From: Achromobacter pestifer
GTDB lineage: Bacteria > Pseudomonadota > Gammaproteobacteria > Burkholderiales > Burkholderiaceae_B
Direction of reading: 5' to 3'
Assembly (NCBI RefSeq): GCF_013267355.1
Contig: NZ_CP053984.1
Location: 1 to 64,000 of the forward strand
Length of the DNA: 64,000 bases
In this document: positions 6,600 to 12,994 of the stretch, piece by piece
Layout: every line of letters starts with the position of its first letter
Position numbering within the stretch: the stretch's first letter is position 1
The notes under the pieces: model-generated
Told to the model about the DNA's origin: nothing
What the model saw: the letters and a program-made list of their open reading frames with translations, nothing else
Database searches by the model: none
Made by a program: the position numbers and the translations under genes

Positions 6600-7808
6600 T
6601 CAAGTGATAAGCCGCAACTGGTCGAAGCCGTAGATCGACTGGATGCAGCTCGGGTCTGAATCGACCACGCGCCGGCCTGCGCGATTGGTCTTGTACGTTA
6701 CCGGCCTGTCGTCGTGCGCCCACACCTGGCGGGTGTCGGGATGCACCTTCACGATGATGATGCGCTTGCCGATGTAGCGGTCGAAAACCGGGTGATGGAC
6801 GCTCACGATCTCGCACCGCTGGCCGGGCTTGAACTCCACCCGGTCGGCCGGGCCTCCATCGCCATTCCTGGCGATGCTGCAGGTTGCCGCGCTCGCTCCC
6901 GGCATCGTCGTTTCCGGCGATACAGGCCCGCCCTCGACCGGCTCGGCATCGTCGGCTTTGACGATGCTGCAGGTCATCGTCGTTTCTGGCGATGCGGGAT
7001 CTCGCTCCGGGCCTGCGCCGGTGATTTTTCCCTTGGCGTCCAACCCGGCGGCCCTGGCCGCCTTGATCCTGGTCGCGGCCTCGGCCGCCCAGCGCCTGGC
7101 GATGAAGGCCCGATGCGAGGGCAGCACCACATCGACCAGGACGAACCCCGGCGGCACCAGGACGGTCGCCGGTTCGCGCCGCGCCGGCGGCTCCAGGCCG
7201 GCCAGCCAAGCGGGCAGGGGAGCATCGGCCAGGCGGTCGCGGTAGCTGGCCTCGACCATCACCGGGCGCTTCTTCTCGGCTCGCTGCGCAGCCAGGATGC
7301 CGCGCGCAACCTCGTCCACCGTCATGCAGCCCTGCGCCGTGTCGAAGTGCGAGCGGTAGCCCGTTTCGGAGATAAACGGCCTGTCCAGGTCGATGACGTG
7401 GAACTGGAAGTGGGCACCCAGCGGCCCGCCGTAGCCGGCCTCGTACTCCACCAGGGCGCGCATGTCGCCATCCGCGACCAGGAACTGGCCGCGCTGGCCC
7501 CACAAGGGCACGTCGCCAGGCACCGCCGCGCAATGGCGCTCGATGACCTGGCCGGGCGCGTCGTGGTCGGCCATGCTGCCCACGTGCGTTCCGCCGTTCA
7601 TCTTCCAGATGACGGCCTCGTATCGGTCGCTGGCCGCCTCGGCGGCCGCACCGTCGCCGCGCATGATCGCCGCGTCGATCTCCACCACGGCCGCCACGGC
7701 GGCGGCCAGCAGCTCGTCGCGTTCGGTGGGCAGCTCGGCCAGCAGCTCGGCCGCCGGCGCGTTCCAGTCCTGGCCCGGCTGGGCCGGCGTCTTGCGTTTC
7801 TTCGCCAT
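6600..7808 (-). CDS. klcB: KlcB, IncP-1 control-locus protein with a KorA-like segment
   Basis: 402 residues starting at ATG 7808; a TTG 15 bases upstream is less likely. The N-terminal part is of unknown fold. Residues about 215-240 (GFVLVDVVLPSHRAFIARRW) match the C-terminal domain of KorA and TrbA, suggesting dimerisation or cross-talk with the regulators. The following region, about 270-320, is built from repeated units encoding SPETTM and CSI-like peptides. These are the dispersed palindromes read in frame (6857-6994). KlcB is not essential in known plasmids and its function is unclear. Confidence 0.85.
   Translation of the reverse strand: MAKKRKTPAQPGQDWNAPAAELLAELPTERDELLAAAVAAVVEIDAAIMRGDGAAAEAASDRYEAVIWKMNGGTHVGSMADHDAPGQVIERHCAAVPGDVPLWGQRGQFLVADGDMRALVEYEAGYGGPLGAHFQFHVIDLDRPFISETGYRSHFDTAQGCMTVDEVARGILAAQRAEKKRPVMVEASYRDRLADAPLPAWLAGLEPPARREPATVLVPPGFVLVDVVLPSHRAFIARRWAAEAATRIKAARAAGLDAKGKITGAGPERDPASPETTMTCSIVKADDAEPVEGGPVSPETTMPGASAATCSIARNGDGGPADRVEFKPGQRCEIVSVHHPVFDRYIGKRIIIVKVHPDTRQVWAHDDRPVTYKTNRAGRRVVDSDPSCIQSIYGFDQLRLIT
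6857..6994. repeat. Four dispersed palindromes inside klcB
   Basis: Copies at 6857-6876 (followed by CTGCAG), 6903-6922, 6948-6966 (followed by CTGCAG) and 6976-6994. They are the same unit as at 155-300 and 10343-10551 but lie within coding sequence and keep the klcB frame open. Confidence 0.85.
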
Positions 7809-7814
7809 CGGCCG

Positions 7815-7829
7815 GCCCCTCAAGTGTCA
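7815..7829 (-). repeat. Orphan TrfA iteron between klcB and the small gene
   Basis: Exact iteron core, TGACACTTGAGGGGC on the minus strand, about 1.4 kb from the nearest other iteron. It overlaps the stop region of the small gene at 7820-8038. Confidence 0.85.
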
Positions 7830-8038
7830 GCACGCCGCCACGCGATCACGTCGCGGGCTTCGTAGCCGTGGCGCTTGCAGTCGTCGCAGAATCCCGAGCT
7901 GAACCCCTTGTGGTTCGTGCCGATCCATGCGGCCGGCTTGCCGCATTCGTGGCCGTAGGTGCCCGGCTCGGCGTTGTGGCACTTGCCGTCCGTCGCGTAG
8001 CTGTTCGTCGGTGCCTGGGGAGCGTTGTTCCTGGTCAT
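7820..8038 (-). CDS. Small putative zinc-binding protein of unknown function
   Basis: 72 residues from ATG 8038, with AGGAGG at good spacing, in the gap between klcA and klcB. Cysteine and histidine spacing (KCHN..., HECGK, FCDDCKRHG) resembles a small zinc ribbon. It is probably cotranscribed with klcA and klcB from the klcA promoter. I do not recognise a named family; reality is supported by the ribosome site, tight packing and the metal-ligand pattern. Confidence 0.65.
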   Translation of the reverse strand: MTRNNAPQAPTNSYATDGKCHNAEPGTYGHECGKPAAWIGTNHKGFSSGFCDDCKRHGYEARDVIAWRRADT

Positions 8039-8082
8039 GGTCGCCTCCTGGAAGCCCCGGCCGAAGCCGGGGCCGCCCCTCA

Positions 8083-8511
8083 TCAGTCAATAGCCCGGTA
8101 GATCGCGGCCGCCTCGGCGTGGCTGGCTGCGAAGCCGCGCAGGAAGTGATAGCGGTCGATCAGGGCATCGCCGGCGTCCGTGTCGGCGGCCTCGGCCGCG
8201 AGCTGGCCCAGCGCGAACAGGGTTGCGACAATGCCGGCGGCGTCGGCCGACAACTCGCCTCGGAAGCCGTTGCCGTCCACCTCGATCTCCAGGCGGTCGG
8301 CCAGGTCGGGGGCCATGTAAAAACCGCCGTCCGACAAGGTGTAGTAGTGCCAATACGCGCCGCTGTAGCGTTCGCAGAGCCGGCGAAGCCAGGCATACAC
8401 CAGGGCCTCGCCGCGCATCATCAGACGCGGGCCGAAGTAGGCGGGCAGGAAGTCGAGGCGCTGGGCCTCGGCGACCAGGGAAGCGGTAACGGGTTGCTCT
8501 TGGGTGTTCAT
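8083..8511 (-). CDS. klcA: KlcA, ArdB-type antirestriction protein
   Basis: 142 residues with the ArdB/KlcA family pattern: FLPAYFGPRLMMRGEALVYAWLRRLCERYSGAYW, then GGFYMAP and the acidic C-terminal helices. KlcA proteins relieve type I restriction in the recipient after conjugation and were first named for KorC control. It is the first gene of the klc-korC operon and starts at ATG 8511. Regulation is through the duplicated KorC/KorA leader just upstream. Confidence 0.95.
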   Translation of the reverse strand: MNTQEQPVTASLVAEAQRLDFLPAYFGPRLMMRGEALVYAWLRRLCERYSGAYWHYYTLSDGGFYMAPDLADRLEIEVDGNGFRGELSADAAGIVATLFALGQLAAEAADTDAGDALIDRYHFLRGFAASHAEAAAIYRAID

Positions 8512-8613
8512 CGGACTTTCTCCGGTAGTTGACCTGGGCGAAATGCCCGGCCTTCAAGTGCTATATTAGGGCAAAATGTCCTAATCGTCAAGCACTTTAG
8601 CTAAACTTTTTGG
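8509..8613. repeat. Promoter/leader repeat, klcA copy
   Basis: Near-identical partner of 6166-6270. The KorC operator here has one mismatch in its second arm and the KorB site is degenerate. Confidence 0.9.
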
Positions 8614-8621
8614 CCGCTAAA
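8563..8621 (-). promoter_or_regulatory. klcA promoter with KorC, KorA and degenerate KorB operators
   Basis: Minus-strand -35 TTGACG (8586-8591) and -10 TAATAT (8563-8568), 17 bp apart. KorC site TAGGGCAAAATGTCCTA (8567-8583, one mismatch between arms), KorA site TTTAGCTAAAC (8596-8606), and a KorB-like site TTTGGCCGCTAAA (8609-8621, one mismatch). Confidence 0.88.
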
Positions 8622-8644
8622 CCTTGCCCTTTCCCTTGGCGTGC

Positions 8645-8657
8645 ATTACAATGTAAT
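8645..8657. promoter_or_regulatory. Palindromic operator candidate before the toxin-antitoxin genes
   Basis: A 13-base palindrome (ATTACA-A-TGTAAT) lies 27 bp before the antitoxin ATG and includes a TACAAT -10-like box. It is a likely site for autorepression by the antitoxin-toxin complex. Confidence 0.5.
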
Positions 8658-8683
8658 TCACGAACCCAACCGGAGAACCAATC

Positions 8684-8947
8684 ATGGCTGCAAACCAGCT
8701 CGTACAAACGCGCATCGACGGCGCGATCAAGGAAGAAGCGGCGGCCGTCCTGGCCGCGATGGGCCTTACCGTGTCCGACGCGGTGCGGCTGCTGCTCACG
8801 AAGGTGGCCCAGGACAAGGCGCTGCCCTTCGAGCCGCTGATTCCGAACGCCACCACCATCGAGGCGATGAAGGAAGCCCGCAAGGGCAAGCTGCCGCGCT
8901 TCGCCACCGTCAACGATCTGATGGCCGATCTGCATGCGGCAGATTGA
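8684..8947 (+). CDS. relB: RelB/DinJ-family antitoxin
   Basis: 87 residues. The N-terminal ribbon-helix-helix (LVQTRIDGAIKEEAAAVLAAMGLTVSDAVRLLLTKVA) is typical of RelB/DinJ antitoxins, followed by a flexible toxin-wrapping tail. The start is ATG 8684 with GGAGA upstream. It overlaps the toxin gene by 14 bases. Such a pair gives post-segregational killing and would stabilise the plasmid. It is an accessory insertion between klcA and oriV, a place where IncP-1beta plasmids vary. Confidence 0.92.
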   Translation: MAANQLVQTRIDGAIKEEAAAVLAAMGLTVSDAVRLLLTKVAQDKALPFEPLIPNATTIEAMKEARKGKLPRFATVNDLMADLHAAD

Positions 8948-9215
8948 GCGCACCGGCCAGTTCAAGCGCGACTACAAGCGCGAGGCGAAAGGGCAGCACC
9001 GGGCCACGCTCGACGCCGACCTGGTGCCCGTCCTGGTCGCGCTCGCCGACGACCAGCCGCTGGAACCTCGGCACCGCGACCACGCGCTGACCGGGGACTG
9101 GAAGGATCACCGGGATTGCCACGTCAAGCCCGACCTGGTGCTGATCTACCAGAAGCCCGACGCCGACACGCTGCGCCTGGTGCGCCTCGGCTCTCACTCC
9201 GAACTCGGCTTGTGA
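8934..9215 (+). CDS. YafQ/RelE-family mRNA interferase toxin
   Basis: 93 residues. The conserved YafQ pattern is visible: RTGQFKRDYKR at the start, then DHALTGDWKDHRDCHVKPDLVLIY, and the final RLGSHSEL that supplies a catalytic histidine. These toxins cleave mRNA on the ribosome. ATG 8934 lies inside the antitoxin gene in another frame, so translation is coupled. Partner of the upstream RelB-like antitoxin. Confidence 0.92.
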   Translation: MRQIERTGQFKRDYKREAKGQHRATLDADLVPVLVALADDQPLEPRHRDHALTGDWKDHRDCHVKPDLVLIYQKPDADTLRLVRLGSHSELGL

Positions 9216-9250
9216 TCGGCGCGGGCCTGGCCCCGCGTCTCACGTTTCAT

Positions 9251-9265
9251 TGACACTTGAGGGGC
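9251..9265 (+). repeat. Isolated TrfA iteron in forward orientation
   Basis: TGACACTTGAGGGGC, opposite in orientation to the main cluster and about 500 bp away from it. A lone, separated iteron is also known in RK2 oriV. Confidence 0.88.
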
Positions 9266-9391
9266 GCTTTCCGCGCCACCGGCCGAGCTGGCCGACCCCC
9301 TTCCTTGGCGTAAAACCTGCGGCGGTGGAGCTGCTGCGATGCTTGAGGATCGCGCGGCCGGTCGAACCGCGGCGACCTGGTTGGGGAGTGT

Positions 9392-9588
9392 GAGGGGGCT
9401 TTGCCCCCTCGCAAGCTCTCGAACTTACTGCCTTCCGCCAGGCGCTTGCGCCTGGCTCTCCTAAGCCGTAGCGCCGAAGGCGCTCCATTGTGGGGTGAGG
9501 CCGCAAGGCGGCCGAGGGGCGTAGCCCCTGGGGGGATGGGAGGCCGCTTGCGGCCGGGTGGGATCGAGAAGGGGGGTTTCCCCCCTTC
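9392..9588. repeat. Array of seven perfect short-loop hairpins in oriV
   Basis: Perfect inverted repeats with loops of two to three bases: 9392-9410 (GAGGGGGC arms), 9438-9455 (CCAGGCGC), 9470-9484 (AGCGCC), 9499-9513 (GGCCGC), 9516-9528 (GGGGC), 9542-9555 (GGCCGC) and 9568-9588 (GAAGGGGGG). No gene is present. They could form cruciforms, single-strand initiation structures or pausing sites near the origin. Confidence 0.85.
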
Positions 9589-9648
9589 GGCGGCCGGTCA
9601 TGCTGCGCGGCAGCTTGGGCCGTGTTGCCGTTTTTTTCGCCAGCCTCT

Positions 9649-9710
9649 GGTTAAAACTACCTGGTTATATAAAAAGGTTATAAAGACGGTTAAAAACCTG
9701 GTTAGCATGA
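9649..9710. other. AT-rich unwinding region of oriV
   Basis: A markedly AT-rich stretch in an otherwise GC-rich region, with GGTTAAAAC, GGTTATAT, GGTTATAAAG, GGTTAAAAAC and GGTTAGC words in series, resembling the 13-mer-like repeats of the IncP unwinding element. Confidence 0.8.
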
Positions 9711-9762
9711 CCGAAAAACGCGCGTAAACCGTTGTCACGCCAAGGAAAAGTGCGAAGAGGCC

Positions 9763-9868
9763 GCCCCTCAAGTGTCAATGGATAAGCCCCCCATGTGTCA
9801 ATACGCTGCCCCTCAAGTGTCAAGAACCGCGCCCCTCAAGTGTCAGTAGGGCCGCCCCTCAAGTGTCA
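9763..9868 (-). repeat. Main TrfA iteron cluster (five copies)
   Basis: Five direct copies of TGACACTTGAGGGGC on the minus strand, starting at 9763, 9786, 9808, 9831 and 9854. The 9786 copy is a variant (GCCCCCCATGTGTCA on the plus strand). Confidence 0.95.
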
Positions 9869-9990
9869 ATACCGGGGCAGGGTTCCTAACAGGGTTATCC
9901 ACAACTTCGGTGGATAACTCCATGCCGATCAGGCACTTAGGCCGCCTCGGCGGCCGCCTGGACGGCTCGACCAGGCCGAAATCGGCCGCT

Positions 9991-10039
9991 GCCCCCCAAG
10001 TGTCAACATCGCGCCGGCCCCGCTGCCCCTCAAGTGTCA
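9991..10039 (-). repeat. Two further TrfA iterons
   Basis: Copies at 9991-10005 (one mismatch) and 10025-10039, 34 bp apart, in the same orientation as the main cluster. Another lies alone at 10316-10330. Confidence 0.88.
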
Positions 10040-10342
10040 ACGTCAGGGCTGCGCCGGCCGGCCTCGGCCGACTTGTCCCGAAACTGTCCACAACGGCCGC
10101 GCCGGTGGGGCAGGGCAGGGAAGGCCCCGGAAACGGGCCAGGAAGGCCCGTCAGGGCCGCAAAGCCCAGCGGCGAGGGCCACCGGCCCGGTGAGCGTCGG
10201 GAAGGCGCTGGAAGCCCGCCAGGGGCGAGACGGGCGGCTCTGCCGCCTGGCTCGATGCGCAGCACGACATAGCCGGTTCTCGCGGCCGCCGGCCGGGAGA
10301 ATCCCCCGCAGCTCGGCCCCTCAAGTGTCAAAGGGTGGATCT

Positions 10343-10551
10343 CATCGTCAGAAGCGGCGATGCGAGATCCAGCGCCGGCGTCGGCCGTCATCGTCGGAAC
10401 TGGCGATGGGGCCCTCGGTTCATCGTCAAAGGTGGCGATGGTCGACCGTGGCCTGGACGTGGCCAGCCTCGCCGGAAATGACGATGCTGCAGCTCGACGT
10501 GCGCGCGACCAGGTGGCCGGAACTCCCTCGTCAGAAGCGGCGATGCTCGAG
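10343..10551. repeat. Cluster of five dispersed palindromes between oriV and trfA
   Basis: Copies at 10343-10362, 10389-10408 (then GGGCCC), 10421-10440 (then GTCGAC), about 10468-10486 (then CTGCAG) and about 10527-10545 (then CTCGAG). The unit is the same as at 155-300 and in klcB. No gene is seen here. Confidence 0.87.
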
Positions 10552-10580
10552 AAAAAAAGCCGCCTCGATCTCGGGCGGCT
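10552..10580 (-). terminator. Terminator after trfA
   Basis: Minus-strand arms AGCCGCC (10574-10580) and GGCGGCT (10558-10564) are followed by seven T residues, 20 bp past the trfA stop. Confidence 0.88.
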
Positions 10581-10600
10581 CTCCAGGGGCAGGGCGGCGG

Positions 10601-11824
10601 TCATCGCTTGCAATGCACCAGGTCGTCATTGATCCAGGCGCTGTCCACCAGGCCGTTTTCGCGCAGCTCGTCGCATGCCTCGCTGACCTGCTCGCGCCAC
10701 TTCTTCACGCGGGTGGAATCCGAACCGCACATGAGCCGGAACGTCTCCAGCTTGAGCGGGTACGGCTCCTTGTGCGTGGCAAAGTAGTCGAACATCCGCC
10801 GCGCGGTGGGCGACAGCTTGCGGTACTTCTCCCACACGAATTTCGTGTAGTGGTCGCCGGCGAACAGCACCACCATTTCGGTGTCGATCTCGACCTGGCA
10901 GCGCGACGTGCGCTTGCCGCGATCCAGGATGCGGAAGCGCCGGATCAGCGACACGGATTCCAGGCGGCCCAGCCGCTGGGAAGAGAACTGCATCGCGGAC
11001 GCTTGCAGCCGCGAAAGGCAGTCCTCGGCCTGCTTGTAGTAGCGGCCATTGATCGACCAGCCCAAGTCCTGGCAAATCTCGTAGAACGTGAACGTGACCG
11101 GCTCGCCCAGCGGCGTGCGCTTCGCGTATTCGAGCACCTGGGCAAACACCAGCTCGTCGCTGTCGGCGCGTAGCTCGATGCCGGTAAAGGTGATCTCCAC
11201 GTCCTTGCTGATGTGGTAGATCGCCTCGCGCTGCAAGGCGGCGCGGGGCACCTTCTTGTTCCTGGTCGTGAAGATCGCCGACCGGCCGAAGTCGTTGGGC
11301 ATGGCCCGCATGTGGTCGGGCCACGGCGCGAGGTCGAACAAGGAAAGCTGCATGTCCTTGATCTGCTGCTTCGTGTGCTTGAGCAAGGCGGCCTGCTTGG
11401 CCTGGCTGACCTGCTCGGCCAGCTCGCCGGTGGCACTGGCCGGCTTCTCGGTCGTTTTCTTGGTCGCCATCTGTTGCGTTCTCCGTTCGGCGGTCACGCC
11501 GCTGACTTTCTCGGCCAAGGTGTTGACCACGGTTCGCGGCTCGGGCGGAAGGCCCATAGTCCGCGCCAGCTCGGCCGACTCGGCCGCCATCCGCTCGGAG
11601 CGCGCCACGGCCGCGCTGGGCGGCGGTGGCGGTGGCTCCGGCGCTGCCGGCCCGTCCGGCAGCTCGAAGAGGGAACCGGCGGGGCGGAAAGCCCCGCCGG
11701 CGGTGCCGGCCTGCGCGTTGCGCTCGGCCGCGTAGCGGCGGGCAAGCGCCGTCGCGTCGGCCTCACTCAACCCGCCGTCGATGAGCTTGCGGCGGTAGCC
11801 CTGCTCGTCGAAACTGTCCGGCAT
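10601..11824 (-). CDS. trfA: TrfA replication initiator (long form; internal start for short form)
   Basis: 407 residues from ATG 11824. An internal ATG at 11470 (MATKKTTEK) would give the short TrfA of about 288 residues, as in RK2, where both forms are made and differ in host range. The N-terminal extension is Pro/Ala-rich; the rest has the paired winged-helix pattern of plasmid Rep proteins, with QLSLFDLAPWPDHMRAMPNDFGRSAIFTTRN before the DNA-binding core. It binds the oriV iterons and recruits host helicase. It is transcribed with ssb from the trfA promoter. Confidence 0.97.
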   Translation of the reverse strand: MPDSFDEQGYRRKLIDGGLSEADATALARRYAAERNAQAGTAGGAFRPAGSLFELPDGPAAPEPPPPPPSAAVARSERMAAESAELARTMGLPPEPRTVVNTLAEKVSGVTAERRTQQMATKKTTEKPASATGELAEQVSQAKQAALLKHTKQQIKDMQLSLFDLAPWPDHMRAMPNDFGRSAIFTTRNKKVPRAALQREAIYHISKDVEITFTGIELRADSDELVFAQVLEYAKRTPLGEPVTFTFYEICQDLGWSINGRYYKQAEDCLSRLQASAMQFSSQRLGRLESVSLIRRFRILDRGKRTSRCQVEIDTEMVVLFAGDHYTKFVWEKYRKLSPTARRMFDYFATHKEPYPLKLETFRLMCGSDSTRVKKWREQVSEACDELRENGLVDSAWINDDLVHCKR

Positions 11825-11846
11825 ATCTTCGTCCTCCTAGCATAAC

Positions 11847-11865
11847 GCCCGGCCTGTGGCCGGGC
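11847..11865. other. Hairpin between ssb and trfA
   Basis: Perfect 8-bp arms GCCCGGCC and GGCCGGGC with a three-base loop, in the short ssb-trfA gap. It lacks a T-run, so it may modulate read-through or protect the trfA mRNA end. Confidence 0.55.
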
Positions 11866-11872
11866 GCGTTTC

Positions 11873-12211
11873 TCATTTGCCGCCTGGTTCCTTGGTATCC
11901 AGGTACTCGATCACGTCGGCGATGAAGTCAAAGCCGTACTCGGTCTGGCCGTCCTTCTCGAACTTCGTCGGCTCGATGCGGCCCTGGACGAACACCTTGG
12001 AGCCTTTGCCAAGGTACTTGCCCGCGTTCTCTGCCAGGCCGGCAAACGACTTGATGCGGAAGAAGTCGGTTTGCTCTTTCTTCTCGCCGGCGCGGTCGCG
12101 CCACACGCGGTTCACGGCCAGGTCGAATACGGCGCGGGCGCTGTTTTCGCTATGGCGAACATCAGTATCACGGGTAAGATTGCCGATAAACTGGAATTGG
12201 TTATGGCTCAT
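11873..12211 (-). CDS. ssb: Plasmid single-stranded DNA-binding protein
   Basis: 112 residues with an SSB-type OB fold: FQFIGNLTRDTDVRHSENSARAVFDLAVNRVWRD, then a KVFVQGRIEPTKFE strand. It lacks the long acidic tail of chromosomal SSB and ends at the fold, as usual for IncP P116. It is the first gene of the ssb-trfA operon, starting at ATG 12211 after GGAGAG. Confidence 0.95.
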   Translation of the reverse strand: MSHNQFQFIGNLTRDTDVRHSENSARAVFDLAVNRVWRDRAGEKKEQTDFFRIKSFAGLAENAGKYLGKGSKVFVQGRIEPTKFEKDGQTEYGFDFIADVIEYLDTKEPGGK

Positions 12212-12242
12212 GCGTAGCTCTCCAGGCTGTGATGAAGCCTAG

Positions 12243-12288
12243 AGTTTAGCTAAACCTAATTCCGAGGTCAAGAACTTTAGCGGCTAAA
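12243..12288 (-). promoter_or_regulatory. trfA promoter and divergent trbA control region
   Basis: Minus-strand -35 TTGACC (12266-12271) and -10 TAAACT (12243-12248), 17 bp apart, read toward ssb-trfA. A perfect KorA site (12244-12255) overlaps the -10 and a perfect KorB site (12276-12288) lies upstream. trbA starts at 12303 on the other strand, so this block co-regulates replication and transfer. Confidence 0.93.
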
Positions 12289-12302
12289 ATTTCGAGCCGC
12301 CC

Positions 12303-12680
12303 ATGCGCAAGGCGACGCCTTTGTATAACTACATCTTCTTCACGAACGTGCTGCGGCTGCTTGATGAGCGCCACATGACGAAAAAGGAGCTATCGGACAG
12401 GTCGGGGGTTTCGATCTCCTTCCTGTCCGATCTCACTACGGGCAAGGCCAATCCGTCCCTCAAGGTCATGCAGGACATTGCCAAGGCCCTTGATGCGCCG
12501 TTGCCCCTTCTGCTTGAATCAACCGACTTGGACAAGGACACGCTCGATGCCCTGGCCGGCGGCAAGGCTCCGCAGAGCCTTCCTGCCGGTTTCGAGCGAG
12601 TGGCGGCGGTGCTACCGTCGCATCAGGCATTCATCGTCAAGAAGTGGGGCGAGGCCGCCCGCAAGAAGCTCCGGGGGTAG
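12303..12680 (+). CDS. trbA: TrbA, repressor of the transfer genes
   Basis: 125 residues. The N-terminal helix-turn-helix of Cro/CI type is at about 25-62 (MTKKELSDRSGVSISFLSDLTTG). The C-terminal segment GFERVAAVLPSHQAFIVKKW is the KorA-type dimerisation domain. TrbA represses the trb and tra promoters so that transfer is balanced with vegetative control. The start ATG 12303 has only weak upstream ribosome-site sequence. A dispersed GACGCCAAGAAAG motif follows its stop directly. Confidence 0.93.
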   Translation: MRKATPLYNYIFFTNVLRLLDERHMTKKELSDRSGVSISFLSDLTTGKANPSLKVMQDIAKALDAPLPLLLESTDLDKDTLDALAGGKAPQSLPAGFERVAAVLPSHQAFIVKKWGEAARKKLRG

Positions 12681-12744
12681 GACGCCAAGAAAGAAAGCAG
12701 GGAAGGGACGCGGCAAGGAACTGAGCCAGCAGAAGCCAGCACTT

Positions 12745-12994
12745 TTTAGCCGCTAAAGCCCGCCGGGGTGGCTCAACCCCCGGAACACCCACAACGCAAG
12801 CCATAGGTTCGGTGCGAGGCGCACGGAGCATGCGCCGCGTTGTTTCTATTGCGATCAGCTCGGGACACGATTGAAAACACTCAATCCGTCATTCCGTTTG
12901 CTTGCTCGTCAAAAGACTTCGGTATATCGTATGAACCTGTGTAGAATGCGTGCGGTCAGGGCAGCACGCAAATCACATACATGGGATACACGGA
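12745..12994 (+). promoter_or_regulatory. trbB promoter region with KorB and TrbA operators
   Basis: The 314-base gap between trbA and trbB holds a perfect KorB site (12745-12757). CGGTATATCG (12920-12929) is one base from the TrbA operator CGATATATCG that I recall for RK2. A TAGAAT -10-like box lies at 12942-12947, with a weak TTCGGT -35 that overlaps the TrbA site. This fits repression of the trb operon by TrbA together with KorB. Confidence 0.75.

Larger units (their letters stand above)
9251..10330. other. oriV: Vegetative replication origin oriV
   Basis: No gene lies between 9216 and 10600. The stretch holds an AT-rich block with repeated GGTTA words (9649-9710), then five iterons at 9763, 9786, 9808, 9831 and 9854, spaced 22-23 bp (two helical turns). 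Two facing DnaA-box-like sites follow (TTATCCACA at 9896-9904 and its near-inverse ending at about 9918), and further iterons lie at 9991, 10025 and 10316. The order DnaA boxes, iterons, AT-rich opening region matches the IncP-1 origin. TrfA from the neighbouring gene would bind the iterons. Confidence 0.93.

Noticed and set aside
9763..9868. Evenly spaced repeats suggesting a CRISPR array
   Set aside because: The units are TrfA iterons with spacers of only 7-8 bases, next to DnaA boxes and trfA; no cas genes are present.
9991..10330. A protein-coding gene between oriV and trfA
   Set aside because: The open frames here cross iterons and dispersed palindromes, lack ribosome sites and look like no known protein.
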